Assembly: GCA_017935065.1 (NCBI GenBank)
Contig: JAGBIF010000046.1
Location: 62,001 to 126,000, forward strand
Direction: 5' to 3'
From: Clostridia bacterium
GTDB taxonomy: Bacteria; Bacillota; Clostridia; Oscillospirales; CAG-272
Length of the DNA: 64,000 bases
Shown: one piece after another, positions 18,201 through 26,797 of the stretch
Layout of the letters: the number at the start of each line of letters is the position of its first letter
Position numbering within the stretch: position 1 is the stretch's first letter
Position numbers and translations under genes: made by a program
The notes under the pieces: generated by a model
The model's input: only the letters and a program-made list of their open reading frames with translations
Databases searched by the model: none
What the model was told of the DNA's origin: nothing

Positions 18201-20588
18201 CTGTCTCGCTTTGAGGTTAGGAACGGTACTCTTAAAAACAGCCGTACCAATACCATTCCTCTTATCGGACTTCAGCACTCTAACACTACCGCCGCAGACG
18301 ATACGAAGGAATTTGAGTTTAAGTTCACAAACGTGACCTTCGCCTTTGGCGCAGGCAGCGGCGGAAGATGGCTTGACGACTTTACGGGCAAGACGGGTGA
18401 CGGTATTATCGCAAGCTATATCTTCGACGGATGCACGCTTGACTTTACCAACGCACCCAGTGGCGCAACGGCATTCAGGCTTGCGGAAGGTAACGGAAAG
18501 ATGCCCTCGGCGGTTAAGATAAACGGCGGTAGGATAATCGCAGACGATATATCCAAATATACCGTATTCAGCGGTGACAGCACGGATACCATTACCTTCA
18601 ACAAGTATAACGGTGAGTACACCGCGCTTACACAGAACGCGTCGGCGGCGCTTCCCAGCGATCCTATAAATTCTGACAGCGCAAAGAGAGGTCTTTCCTT
18701 CAAGAACGATTCCGACACGGCTCTTACGTTCGGCAAGGAAAGTGTCGACGGCACGAATGCAGTCTACCGTCTCGGTGAGCCTGTATTCATCAAGTACGGC
18801 ACGGTTCCCTTCGCTTACGCAAATCCCGAGTTCTATCCGTTCTTGGTATTCAGCGCATCGGGCGAGTTCTGGGGCGCTGACGATACCTTCCTTGATACCG
18901 TAGCGAACTACGACAACGAGGGTATTATGCATACCGCAAAGGATAAGCTTTCCGTAAACGTATGGAACGGAACGAGCTACGGCGACTCGCCTCTTACGGC
19001 AGTAGTACTTATGAGAGCCAACTATACGATGGCGGCAAACGAGACCTACAACAACCTCGCGCAGATACTCGGTGAGGTTAAGGTCGACCTTGACGGACAC
19101 ACTCTTACGGCGGATAAGTCGAGGGTAATATTCCCGACGAGCGTAAAGCCCTGGGGAACTCGCGGAGTATTCCCGACTACCATTACCTTGAAGGGTGGTG
19201 CTGTTGAGATATTTGACGCGCCCATTATCAATTTCGAGCCTTGGACGGGTGATACTACAAGACCCAACGATTTCCTTGCGGGCAAGCTCTTCACCTACAA
19301 CTTTGACGGTGTTACCGTGAAGGTGCTCGGCTCGGCGTCAACTGTCGCTGCCAAGTATTCACAGCACAATGACAACGATGGCAAGGCAATCGCTAACACC
19401 TTCGTTAACTTTACCGATTCCGTTATAGACCTCAGCGACTCTACCGCAAGTGCGATAAGCATAGTCTCTACGGGTAACGGCTATTGCCACACTACCTCAA
19501 CCTTCCTTGGCGGTGAGATCATCGGCAAGAGCGGCTTTGAGGTTGTAAGCGACGGGGCAGACACCGCAGGTAGGTTTACCTTCGGCAAGGGCACAGACGG
19601 CGACCTCACGGTGCTCAGGCTCGGCTCGGGCAAAGTACCCGCGGAGGAGTTCGACAGCTCGCTCGGCAAGCTCGTGTTCGTCGCAAAGGACGGCGCGTAT
19701 GAGCTGAAGCCCGTGGCGGCGCTTGCGCTCAACGTTAAATCCAGCATCTCGCTTTACAGCGACCTTTACCTCAACATCTTTGTAACCAAGATTGACAGCC
19801 TCGCTTCGTTTACGGTAGCGGGTAAGGCTTATAGCGGCGAGACGCTCGCGGCACTCACCACCAGGGTGATAGACGACGTGACCTACTATGTCGTATCCGT
19901 TCCGCTTGCGGCAAGGAGCGCGCTTGAGGACGTCAGCGTAATAGCTACTCTCGCGCTTGAGGACGGCTCAACGCTTGACGGAGACTATAATCTGAACGTA
20001 GTAGGCTACGCCAAGAAGATACTTGCGACGTCGGCATCCGAAAACGAAAAGACGCTCGTGCGCGATATCCTCTCTTACCTTCGCGCGGCATACGCATACT
20101 TCGGCACAGAGAATGCCGAGAGACTTGCCGAGACAGACCTTATACTCGGCGCAGGCTACGATGAGACAAATGCCCCCGCCTTTGCTACACCAGCGGTCAA
20201 GCCCGCACTGGGAAGCGGCACCGAGGGTGCGACGCTCGTTCTTGACGCGACACCGAGAATGCGCTTCTATCTTGCAGACGGTGTAAATGCGGATGACTTC
20301 GTATTCAAGCAGAACGGCTATACCGTGCCTCATACACAGGGAAGTGACAATATCGGCGAGTACATTGAGGTTACGACCTACGCGTACGGAATGGCAGGTG
20401 TTGTAAGCTACACCGTAAAGGGCACCGATATGGCTGGTGAATTCAATGTCAAGGCATACTATGACTATGTAAGTGGCAGCGAATATACCGACACCGATAA
20501 GGCGGCTCTTGCCACCCTTGTGGAAAGGTTCCAGAGATACGCGGAGAGCGCGCTTGCGTACAGAAATGAGGCTCTTGCGGGACAGTAA
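12234..20588 (+). CDS. Giant secreted modular protein with alpha/beta-hydrolase-like N terminus
   Basis: 2,784 aa from ATG 12234, chosen for the ideal AAAGGAGG upstream and the signal peptide that follows (about residues 1-36). Residues about 50-590 look like an alpha/beta hydrolase: GNSKGG as nucleophile elbow near residue 405, an Asp-rich segment near 522 and IGHTLTSG near 552. An Ig-like Big_5 type domain follows (about 590-685), then beta-rich sequence. Next come one divergent and four clear modules of about 300 aa, each opening with a DAxxYPFxxF-like signature and carrying LGGKTL, KNGT and NGG turns of beta-helix type. The last 290 residues form a domain shared with the next gene. No LPXTG or SLH anchor was seen. 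Probably an extracellular esterase acting on carbohydrate or another polymer; substrate unknown. Confidence 0.85.
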   Translation: MKKSNGRKGWLSRIVACFMLGATLVAGICTAAVASGTVQTVGEMVDIKADFASYLVQDTVRVEDNAYVGAMQYTVYHNKTSTIKTGYEGTPVIIYTVNHPSITRVGTDSNKEIITSMLERGYVVIVLDFLNNSSISSTTLANCLQAFRQDIVNKKVLTYSGFPSGNPRETFVVPSGANVLLHQVFWSIDEHAVDGTLEKIVENWNTDLRTAKGGRIVKWVYSDGTRKKTLDGAVWGDLKIGSDGKETLDTSVADGQYTYIKHTVAQTITDCVDPDGSFIDMDIYINIVYHTSPAKEVPVMSLANSSGYPTTSVTGADLRPHSNDFLYRGYNNVVFDYLWQPMARNASWGYYDGSQGNTKDHMNYGLMMYNDKLVNTAAMRYLRYISLSDTTGKYNFDLDAFGVYGNSKGGWFSYLGEANLQKELVEPTLYSTVEELETAIDLKLASLVPDRYLDGHDGTTRYQAKKGAISVDGITLSEGKKQPWLTVNGKEIISGVQFTNACNGSQEEDVTAGHSPIFISGNMADDYNAAYGYSVNIYNSCRELNIPLLHFEVPIGHTLTSGMDMNYNVDTYENYFRYIAYFLKNGPISVAYASPMHNAGGVDVGSKIEIHFAGVAELQEVQRITVTAGTTAVSGVWESSFGGTVWTFTPDELIGSTEYTLTVPADFKGKNGVAMGEVYSHTFKTERDSATKLNAQGDYYTFTAPESFSFGNSYVFRFLVSNDAANVAELYAVAGTSDTDGTLLGSVNLRGVGSYEIDITDYIAENAGEAVTLLLKAKNTAGEFTVIDSEDGSAIYDNASKNGKVTFNNGVSVDNQTAVSVYVETPTPKPSADNPLSVYYDNTTHLFTYANVLGGFKTTPENIGRRFTIEFDIYDTTDRVLKVMLNSMTKRVDYGTIDYNQTYFHVRTRANAWTHVEFTYEVYEPDYGHAIANKSNGALNSQSLAVYLSPSGKEADGVKRLAYINGLKVTESVTEINVKSAHLAECVKGGYDYKAPASDKPFAVYNGESKVGEYATLAEAFGAYASGYTVRLQSNVTLTDTYSGMGGFGEVNIDLNGYTVYMNNAEGALLWLKATDTVATTVNLYGGEVFIGRGALISYDGSTSSGKNYEVNLDNVYIGVMKGSFATEIVSAVTLPSGASVKANINLNECVIDIQDKDRAKDAAVIFANSQSSALKLNYTVTGGEIRLSSTRWVSILDNAKIVEFFKGEGDRHTSLVMPASITKTVGGSYLIEDGYARYEKSSTQDYFSTYSFVCDANSTRYGVITEDYADADKYPFLMFKNGVLTGGYDTLVKAVNAASALLKGEAYADEQIEILMRRDFVNAGEVNFNTSNGNILIDLGGKTLTRSTIIVNAVVNSSTVFTYPTSVTFTNGRINAIKSGGNFGATHVLTETESIKTFNITFDKVTLGFGSDYPAATNASSVFWAMWQNGYGTKTVTNLTLKDCRLDLETNAPTGGGKLFSFSNTTNGTVHFRMLGGEIVSNGAAYSFTTVDSDDTVTVGLGSDSTLPTLKVKTGGSAITYTFKTEAGDYTSFAKKSTSGNYDLYELSAADNVTDYGLIDAEFCDATTYPFVMFSDGEFLGAYETWKLATEAIGTVLENKTSSDVVVLLRRDYTNTDDAANGGALGKANGRLTVDLGGKIFTRAKNIFDMWHYAGNEKDVNIEIKNGTMRTTGGPFFAFQINGTQAYAKDKKFNVTANGVTFGYAANATSNSGGAFLTVWSNTTSMTQTLGSVADVTFNNCIFDLKTNAPSVDSASKQVIFNLKDDKSNNNVDINMTINGGSIISNDLSGLTLYQVNKPTDGAAGTGGSDTVTFGKYNGKYTTLTTPTTAKDFGHYTGAITTPEGTRYFVEVLDDGTNSHYELLPMSFGNKSASITAKYLSAYDYPFFVFLGDTFKSANTSWRGAVDAAESWVDAEGEENLVATIITRRNYDINRYKADGTTNLNGGTNVNQVRGKVVVELNGYTLNNIDTYLLDVNVNYNTSAVLGYLSRFEVRNGTLKNSRTNTIPLIGLQHSNTTAADDTKEFEFKFTNVTFAFGAGSGGRWLDDFTGKTGDGIIASYIFDGCTLDFTNAPSGATAFRLAEGNGKMPSAVKINGGRIIADDISKYTVFSGDSTDTITFNKYNGEYTALTQNASAALPSDPINSDSAKRGLSFKNDSDTALTFGKESVDGTNAVYRLGEPVFIKYGTVPFAYANPEFYPFLVFSASGEFWGADDTFLDTVANYDNEGIMHTAKDKLSVNVWNGTSYGDSPLTAVVLMRANYTMAANETYNNLAQILGEVKVDLDGHTLTADKSRVIFPTSVKPWGTRGVFPTTITLKGGAVEIFDAPIINFEPWTGDTTRPNDFLAGKLFTYNFDGVTVKVLGSASTVAAKYSQHNDNDGKAIANTFVNFTDSVIDLSDSTASAISIVSTGNGYCHTTSTFLGGEIIGKSGFEVVSDGADTAGRFTFGKGTDGDLTVLRLGSGKVPAEEFDSSLGKLVFVAKDGAYELKPVAALALNVKSSISLYSDLYLNIFVTKIDSLASFTVAGKAYSGETLAALTTRVIDDVTYYVVSVPLAARSALEDVSVIATLALEDGSTLDGDYNLNVVGYAKKILATSASENEKTLVRDILSYLRAAYAYFGTENAERLAETDLILGAGYDETNAPAFATPAVKPALGSGTEGATLVLDATPRMRFYLADGVNADDFVFKQNGYTVPHTQGSDNIGEYIEVTTYAYGMAGVVSYTVKGTDMAGEFNVKAYYDYVSGSEYTDTDKAALATLVERFQRYAESALAYRNEALAGQ

Positions 20589-20591
20589 GCC

Positions 20592-20680
20592 ATTTATGTG
20601 GGGCTGCTTTTTGAAGCCAAAAAGCCCCCACGCCCCAGAAAAAGCAAATAATGGGAATATCATTAAGGGCGGTAAGTATA
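20592..20680 (+). repeat. Shared 3' hairpin element, copy 1
   Basis: Begins 3 bases after the giant gene's stop. The central GGGCT...GCTTTTTGAAGCC...AAAGCCCCCAC region folds into a strong hairpin and is followed by a conserved GAAAAAGCAA...GGGAATAT stretch. A near copy follows the next gene at 26798. It may stabilise or end the mRNA; no U-tract follows the hairpin. Confidence 0.75.
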
Positions 20681-20703
20681 CAATGTGCGCTGACGCACCC
20701 GTA

Positions 20704-20850
20704 GGGCGGTGCCTTGGTGCCGCCGTGTACGCCTCGCACTCTGTCGACGGGTGAAATCTGCCTTACCTCAGATGAAATCCACTTTGTGGATTAAATCCCG
20801 CTGCTGCGGGGTGTGACATACAGCAGTGCGGCGGCAGTCAGTCGCCGCAC
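20704..20850. repeat. Array of short hairpins joined by TGAAATC-type spacers
   Basis: Part of the 380-bp gap between the giant genes. Units such as ATCCAC-TTT-GTGGAT and CCCGC-TGCT-GCGGG are joined by GATGAAATC/GATTAAATC spacers (20751-20800). The array is flanked by GGCGG...CCGCC (from 20705) and an 8-bp GTGCGGCG/CGCCGCAC hairpin (20826-20850). It has the same build as the array at 63636, with a different spacer. Confidence 0.6.
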
Positions 20851-20890
20851 CCATAAGGCTTTAGTATAGCTTAAGACAAGGCTATAACAC

Positions 20891-20918
20891 AATAGATGCA
20901 AGCTAGCTTGCATCTATT
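20891..20918. promoter_or_regulatory. Perfect 28-bp palindrome before second giant gene
   Basis: AATAGATGCAAGCT followed directly by its exact reverse complement, centred on AGCTAGCT, 50 bp upstream of the start codon. It could be an operator or an RNA hairpin. A second 7-bp hairpin (TTCGCGC 20939-20945 with GCGCGAA 20952-20958) runs into the Shine-Dalgarno. Confidence 0.55.
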
Positions 20919-20968
20919 TAACCATGTGATTAAATATTTTCGCGCACAGTCGCGCGAAAGGAGGTTAT

Positions 20969-23900
20969 ATGAAAAAATCAAGAAGAATAATCGGCGCTAT
21001 GCTGATTTTGTCCATCATCCTCTCGCTTGGTGTGTTCGGCTTCTCGCTCGTCACATCGGCTGCCGACCTCGGTGAGATAGATGTATGGCTTATCGCAGGA
21101 CAGTCAAATGCCGTAGGCTACGGCGCGAATGTACCGCCTGAGGCGGAGGACGATCACCGCTACTTCTCGGGCTTTACCAACACACTTTACTATCAAGAGG
21201 GTGAGCAGTTCGCTCAGGACAGCACGGATATGGAGTACGTTGCGCTTGGCAACGGACAGACGGACTTCCGCTCGGGCGCTGAGCTTGGTATCGCAAAGTC
21301 GCTTGATTCTACGGGCAGAAAAAATGCCGTAATCAAATGCGCGGTCGGTGCGACCTACCTCTTCCCCTATATTCCCGAGGACAGAAACTCTACTAACGTA
21401 AGCAACACGGTGGGCACCTGGACCTCGCCCTCATATGTCGAGAGGGCAAATATGTCAAAGGATGACCCGAATTACAGCACGCTCGGTACATATCTTCCTA
21501 TCGGTACTGTCGTGCCCGAGGGCGAAAGCGAGGCGGACTACAGAGTTGACATTCCCGACGTTGACACCGAGATCACCATAAACAAGGGTGGCGAGGGCTA
21601 TCAGGGAAAGCCTATTGTCGGCAACCTTTTCAGAACCTTTATCACCACCGTCACAAACACAGTGGCAGAGCTTCGCGAAATGGGCTACACCCCCGTGCTT
21701 CGCGGTATGTGGTGGATGCAGGGCGAGGCAGAGTGTGACCAATTAGAGCGCGCATCTCTTTACGATGAGCTTCTTGAGTGCCTTGTAAACGATGTAAGAG
21801 ACGAGATGGCTGCCATTTTCGGTGAGAACGTAAGATACGAGGCAATGCCCTTCGTCGCAGGCAACGTATACAGAAACAAGGGCATTGATCCCAGCAAGGG
21901 AACACAGTATTGGCAGCCCCCCTACCTTCATAACGTAAACCTGGCTCAGGTAGCAGTCGCAGACAGGCTTGATAACGTATTCTACCTTCACAACGGTGAT
22001 GATGCCGAGTGGGGTAAGACGGTTGACGGATATACCGACCAGAGCTTCTTCAGACAACAGGACGGCTGGCACTTTGATTCCACTACACAGCAGTACTTCG
22101 GTGAGAAATTCGTTGAATTCGTTCTCGGCATCAAGGGTGAGATACCCGTCGGTGTCAGAGGCGAGGGTATAAGCTTCACGGGTGGCGGTCTTTATAAGGC
22201 AGGCGAGCGCGTGACGCTCTCTATCACACCTGACGCGGGCTACGCTATCAATTCCGTGACAGTCAGCGTTGGCGGAGGCACACCCACCGCGGTGACGCTT
22301 ACCGACGGCAAATATACCATAGAGGCGCTTACCGATGATACGCTTCTTACGGTAAATACCACCTACTCGGGCACAAGCCTTACAGACACCGAGTACGGCT
22401 ACATAATCAAGGAATACGATGACGCGGCGCGCTATCCATTCGCGGTTTTCAACGAGGACGGCTTCTTCTCGGCTGCAAACACCTGGGGCAAGGCGATCTA
22501 TCACGCAAAATACGCGATGGAATACACGGGCGATGAGCGTGTGGTTATCCTTATGCGCGACAACTACACAAGCGTCAGCGGCCGTGATGCGACCAATGAT
22601 AAGCTTCAGTATTTTGACGGCACGCTTTTGGTTGATCTGGGCGGAAAGACCTTGAAGCGCGGCACGCAGACGCTCTTTGATTTTCTGGGCAACGGCGCGA
22701 GCGCGGGTTACAAAACCAGATACGAAATTAAGAACGGTACCATTATATCGGGCACGGGACAGTGGACTATGGCTATGGAATCGACAACCGATACCTCGTC
22801 CGTCAAGAGCTTTGAGCTTGAGGTGACCAACGTAACCTTTGCCGCGGAGAAGGCGCAGGATACGCCCCTTGCCCTCGTTGTGTGGATAAACGCAAACTCA
22901 CCCTCGTGCGGCATTGACCTTACCGCGACCTATAACGGCTGTACCTTTGATATGACATATGCGGGAAGCCAGCCTCTTTTCAGAGTGTCCGACGTGCTTT
23001 CGGGCAGAACGGGTCAGGTGAACGCGGATATCACGGTAAACGGCGGTACGGTTATCGCGGCCTCTAACAGCTTCACTGTATTCTCGGGTGACGCGGGCGA
23101 TAGCTTCAAGGTAGGCGAATATCAGGGAAGCATGCCTAAGATTTCCCTTCCCGAGGGAACGGCGGCACCCTCGGCAACCTATACGGGCACAGACGGTAAG
23201 CTGTACGCTACGCTCGGCGGCACTACCGAGTCGGGCAGAACGGTCTATACTCTTACCGAGGCGGGAGTTCAGATAGGAAATCTCGGTTATGTTCCCGAAA
23301 CAGCGCTTACCGAGTACTTTGCGGTGTTTACCAAGGACGGCTTTTATAAGACTGCCTCCTCCTGGGCGGGAGCGCTCACTGAGGCTAAGAATCTTATTAA
23401 TTCAAGGGCAGACAGATGGGCGTGCGTATATCTTCTTAACGATTACAATACGGCTGCGACGGATGCCACCGCGGATATATTCCGCACCGTGAACGGTACT
23501 CTTGTAATAGACCTCGGCTTGAAAAAGCTTTCCGCCGAGGGAAAGAACCCCTTTGATATATACGCGAGAAAGGCGGACTCTGCGTTTACCACTCGCATTG
23601 AGGTGAAAAACGGTACTCTTAACTACGGCGCGAAATGGATAATGGCACTTGACCTTGCCAGCGACGTCGAAACGAAGAAGAAGTACGAATTTGATTTCAC
23701 GAACGTTACCTATACCTCGACGGGCGATATAAGCTCAAACCACGGTCTTGTGTCTGTAGTGTGGAACAACGCGAACACGGGCGCGGGTATGGATGTTACT
23801 ATGGACTTTACCGACTGTACCTTTGATCTCTCGAAGGTCACGGGCAAGCATCTTTTCAGAGCCTACGACCAAAAGGACGGAAGATCGGGTCAGGTCAATA

Positions 23901-26785
23901 TAGTCTATAATGTAAACGGCGGTAAGGTTATAAATATCGGAACCACCTGGATGGCTTACGGTGATAGCAAGGATTCCATTTACTTTAACGAATATAACGG
24001 AAGCTACACGTCCTTTACTATTACAAAGGGCAGCAAGCCCTACGACGGCGGCGGCTCTACGAACGAAAATATATCCACCTTCAAGAATTCGGACGGTGAC
24101 AAGCTTCAGCTTACCGCATGCACCGCGGGCACTGACTTTGATACCTACTCGTTTGCGGTGTCGAGATACACGCCATACGGCTACATTGCATACGGCGACT
24201 ACGCTACCGAGTCTACAATGCCTATTGCGGTATTCAAGCCAAGCGGCACGTCCTACACCTACACGCTTTATGATGCGTGGCTTGCGGGCGCAAACGCGGC
24301 AATAGGTACTAACGGTGCGGTAATATACTTAAGAGGCGACGTACAGACGCTCTCAGACGCTGCGCCCTCTGCCGCAAATGTCAAGGGCACTGTTGCGGTA
24401 GACCTTAACGGTCACACGCTCACCAAGGGTGGAAATAAGTATATATTTGACAGCTACTTCGGCAACACGAGCGTGTTTTACGCGCACATCAAGTTCAAGA
24501 ACGGTACTCTCGTCAAGGCGGAAAGCGCAAACTGGGCAGGCTTCTTCTGTCTCAACTACGGTACAGGCAACAAGGCTCTCGCTACCGTAGATTACACCTT
24601 TGATAATGTAACCTTTATTAACAAAAAGACCGACACCCTGCTCTTCTCGGGCTTTGAAAATGCCTTTAACACCGCAACTACCGTCGGTACTAAGACCACT
24701 GCAATCTTCAACAACTGTACAATTGAGGCAAACGGTGCTACCGTGTTTGAGCTTCTCTGCACATCTGCTACCGATAGCAATAAGAGTGACTACGATATTA
24801 TTGTAAACGGAGGCCGCTTTATATCGGCTACGGCTATTACCGCATCTAATCTCTATAATAAGAACGCTGACGATACCGTAAAATTCGGTATGTATGACGG
24901 TAAATATACCGAGCTGCTTCTGCCCTCGGGCGTTGCCTATCCCGCGCACACGGCGGTATTTGAGGCTTTCGGCGGCAGTGAGCTTACCTGGCTTTACAAG
25001 AGTGATGAGGACGGCAGCAAGGTTTACTCTCTTGCGCCCTCGCTTGTAACGACATACGGCAAAATTCCCGCAAGATACGATGCGGCGACCTATCCCTTCG
25101 CGGTGTTTGAAAACGGCTCCTTCCTCGGCGCGTACACCAAGTGGACCGACAATAACGATTCCGATGGCAAATCGAGCGCGTTTGAGTGCGTGAAGAGCGC
25201 TATGTTCGGAAAGCCCGCGACCGACGCGAACGAGACAGCGACCGTACTCTTAAGGCGCAATTTCGTATCGACAGTAGGCACCTACGACGGTAAGAACAAC
25301 AACTTCAGCCAGCTTGGCGGCACTATGGTGCTTGACCTCGGAGGCTTCTCATTCGCCACCGACACTCAGCCTATCTTCAACGCTCAGGCAAAGGCATCGT
25401 CAAATCTTATTCACGATACGAGGGTTATAGTCAAGAACGGTACTATGCTCGTAGGGGGTGCGCCTATAATCAGGCTCTCACAGGTAAATGCCGACAGCTA
25501 CAATGCGGAAAAGACCTTCTACTTTACCTTTGATAATGTTAACTTCGGCTTCGTGCAGGGCGCTACCGAAAAGAATGTCATCAGCGGCTCGCTTGACGCA
25601 AGCGGTGCTAAGGTCGGCGTTAACTCTGAGATAACGCTAAACGATTGCGATATTGATATGCTGACGAACGCACCCGATGCCGTGAGAATAGCATCCGTTA
25701 AGGAGGTTAACGAGCTCGTTGACGTAAGGATAATTATCTCGGGCGGTACCATTAAGGCGGGCAAGCTCGATAACGCGGCGCTCGGCTACTTCGGCACGGG
25801 CGACAGCCTCACCTTCTCAAAATCCGAGAGTGAGGGCTACCCACTGCTCACGCTTCCCGCAGGCACGGTGCCTACCGCAAAAATCAACGGCGGCACGCTC
25901 ACCTTTGTGAGAAGGTCGGCAGACGATGCTACGGTATTTACGCTTGTTTCCTCGGCTATTGCCGAGTTCAAGCCTGCTACCAGCATCACGCTTGAGGCAA
26001 GTCTCGTGCTTAACGTCTATATCCCCGAAAATACGGCGCTTACCGAGTTTACACTCGACGGCACTACCTATAAGGCAGAGGACCTCGCTATAGAGGACGG
26101 AAAATATCTCGTCAGGGTAGTCCTTGACGCGAAGTCGTCGGGCAGAGAAATTCCTCTTACGGTAACATTCGGTGACGAGGCGAGCGCAACCTACACGCTC
26201 TCTGTTCTTAAGTACGCCGAGAAGCTTCTCGCAAGCTCGACCTCGACTGCCGAAAGGGCTCTCGTCTGCGATATGCTCGCGTATGTAAAGAGCGCCTACG
26301 CCTACTTCGGCACCGAGGGCGCTGAGGAAATCGCGAGTGCGATTGACGCCCTTATAGGCGATGGCGCAACCGAATTTGAGAAGATAAGCGATACAAGCGG
26401 CAACATGGCAGTCGGCGCGGGTGTGAACGGCGTAACCTTCATCCTTGATGCCGAGCCGAAGATCCGCTTCTACTTCGCACAGGGCACCGACCTTACGAAT
26501 TACAGCTTCAAAATAGGCGGTGTTGCACAGGAATACACCGAGACTGCCGAAACCATCGGTGAAAGCACCTTCGTTTGCGCGGACATCTCGCTCTTTGCCT
26601 ACAAGATGATAGGCACAGTTGAGGTCTATAACGGAAGCACCAAGCTCGGTAGCTTCCACATAAACGACTACTACGACTTCGCCCTCACACAGAACAACTC
26701 GGCTCTCATCGAGGTTGTCGAGAGGTTCTATATGTACTGCAAGAGCGCAAAGGCGTACAGGGACGAGGTAATTGCAGGACAGTAA
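20969..26785 (+). CDS. Giant secreted SASA-type carbohydrate esterase with repeated modules
   Basis: 1,938 aa, AAAGGAGG before ATG, signal peptide about residues 1-31. Residues 34-395 are a SASA (sialate O-acetylesterase / CE6-like SGNH) esterase domain: WLIAGQSNAVGYG carries the nucleophile Ser46, WWMQGEAEC is at about 248, and DGWHFDSTTQQYFGEK at about 364 gives the Asp-His pair. A small Gly-rich beta-repeat domain follows (397-470), then four modules of about 300 aa homologous to those of the upstream giant protein. The C-terminal domain (about 1665-1938) ends in AYRDEVIAGQ, against AYRNEALAGQ upstream. The likely role is removal of acetyl groups from host or plant glycans at the cell surface. 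The modules may be carbohydrate-binding or structural beta-helices. Confidence 0.88.
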   Translation: MKKSRRIIGAMLILSIILSLGVFGFSLVTSAADLGEIDVWLIAGQSNAVGYGANVPPEAEDDHRYFSGFTNTLYYQEGEQFAQDSTDMEYVALGNGQTDFRSGAELGIAKSLDSTGRKNAVIKCAVGATYLFPYIPEDRNSTNVSNTVGTWTSPSYVERANMSKDDPNYSTLGTYLPIGTVVPEGESEADYRVDIPDVDTEITINKGGEGYQGKPIVGNLFRTFITTVTNTVAELREMGYTPVLRGMWWMQGEAECDQLERASLYDELLECLVNDVRDEMAAIFGENVRYEAMPFVAGNVYRNKGIDPSKGTQYWQPPYLHNVNLAQVAVADRLDNVFYLHNGDDAEWGKTVDGYTDQSFFRQQDGWHFDSTTQQYFGEKFVEFVLGIKGEIPVGVRGEGISFTGGGLYKAGERVTLSITPDAGYAINSVTVSVGGGTPTAVTLTDGKYTIEALTDDTLLTVNTTYSGTSLTDTEYGYIIKEYDDAARYPFAVFNEDGFFSAANTWGKAIYHAKYAMEYTGDERVVILMRDNYTSVSGRDATNDKLQYFDGTLLVDLGGKTLKRGTQTLFDFLGNGASAGYKTRYEIKNGTIISGTGQWTMAMESTTDTSSVKSFELEVTNVTFAAEKAQDTPLALVVWINANSPSCGIDLTATYNGCTFDMTYAGSQPLFRVSDVLSGRTGQVNADITVNGGTVIAASNSFTVFSGDAGDSFKVGEYQGSMPKISLPEGTAAPSATYTGTDGKLYATLGGTTESGRTVYTLTEAGVQIGNLGYVPETALTEYFAVFTKDGFYKTASSWAGALTEAKNLINSRADRWACVYLLNDYNTAATDATADIFRTVNGTLVIDLGLKKLSAEGKNPFDIYARKADSAFTTRIEVKNGTLNYGAKWIMALDLASDVETKKKYEFDFTNVTYTSTGDISSNHGLVSVVWNNANTGAGMDVTMDFTDCTFDLSKVTGKHLFRAYDQKDGRSGQVNIVYNVNGGKVINIGTTWMAYGDSKDSIYFNEYNGSYTSFTITKGSKPYDGGGSTNENISTFKNSDGDKLQLTACTAGTDFDTYSFAVSRYTPYGYIAYGDYATESTMPIAVFKPSGTSYTYTLYDAWLAGANAAIGTNGAVIYLRGDVQTLSDAAPSAANVKGTVAVDLNGHTLTKGGNKYIFDSYFGNTSVFYAHIKFKNGTLVKAESANWAGFFCLNYGTGNKALATVDYTFDNVTFINKKTDTLLFSGFENAFNTATTVGTKTTAIFNNCTIEANGATVFELLCTSATDSNKSDYDIIVNGGRFISATAITASNLYNKNADDTVKFGMYDGKYTELLLPSGVAYPAHTAVFEAFGGSELTWLYKSDEDGSKVYSLAPSLVTTYGKIPARYDAATYPFAVFENGSFLGAYTKWTDNNDSDGKSSAFECVKSAMFGKPATDANETATVLLRRNFVSTVGTYDGKNNNFSQLGGTMVLDLGGFSFATDTQPIFNAQAKASSNLIHDTRVIVKNGTMLVGGAPIIRLSQVNADSYNAEKTFYFTFDNVNFGFVQGATEKNVISGSLDASGAKVGVNSEITLNDCDIDMLTNAPDAVRIASVKEVNELVDVRIIISGGTIKAGKLDNAALGYFGTGDSLTFSKSESEGYPLLTLPAGTVPTAKINGGTLTFVRRSADDATVFTLVSSAIAEFKPATSITLEASLVLNVYIPENTALTEFTLDGTTYKAEDLAIEDGKYLVRVVLDAKSSGREIPLTVTFGDEASATYTLSVLKYAEKLLASSTSTAERALVCDMLAYVKSAYAYFGTEGAEEIASAIDALIGDGATEFEKISDTSGNMAVGAGVNGVTFILDAEPKIRFYFAQGTDLTNYSFKIGGVAQEYTETAETIGESTFVCADISLFAYKMIGTVEVYNGSTKLGSFHINDYYDFALTQNNSALIEVVERFYMYCKSAKAYRDEVIAGQ

Positions 26786-26797
26786 AGGAATACGAAT

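Noticed and set aside
17589..19100. 503-aa minus-strand open frame
   Set aside because: Shadow of the giant secreted gene's repeat modules; Cys/Arg/Val-rich antisense composition and no RBS.
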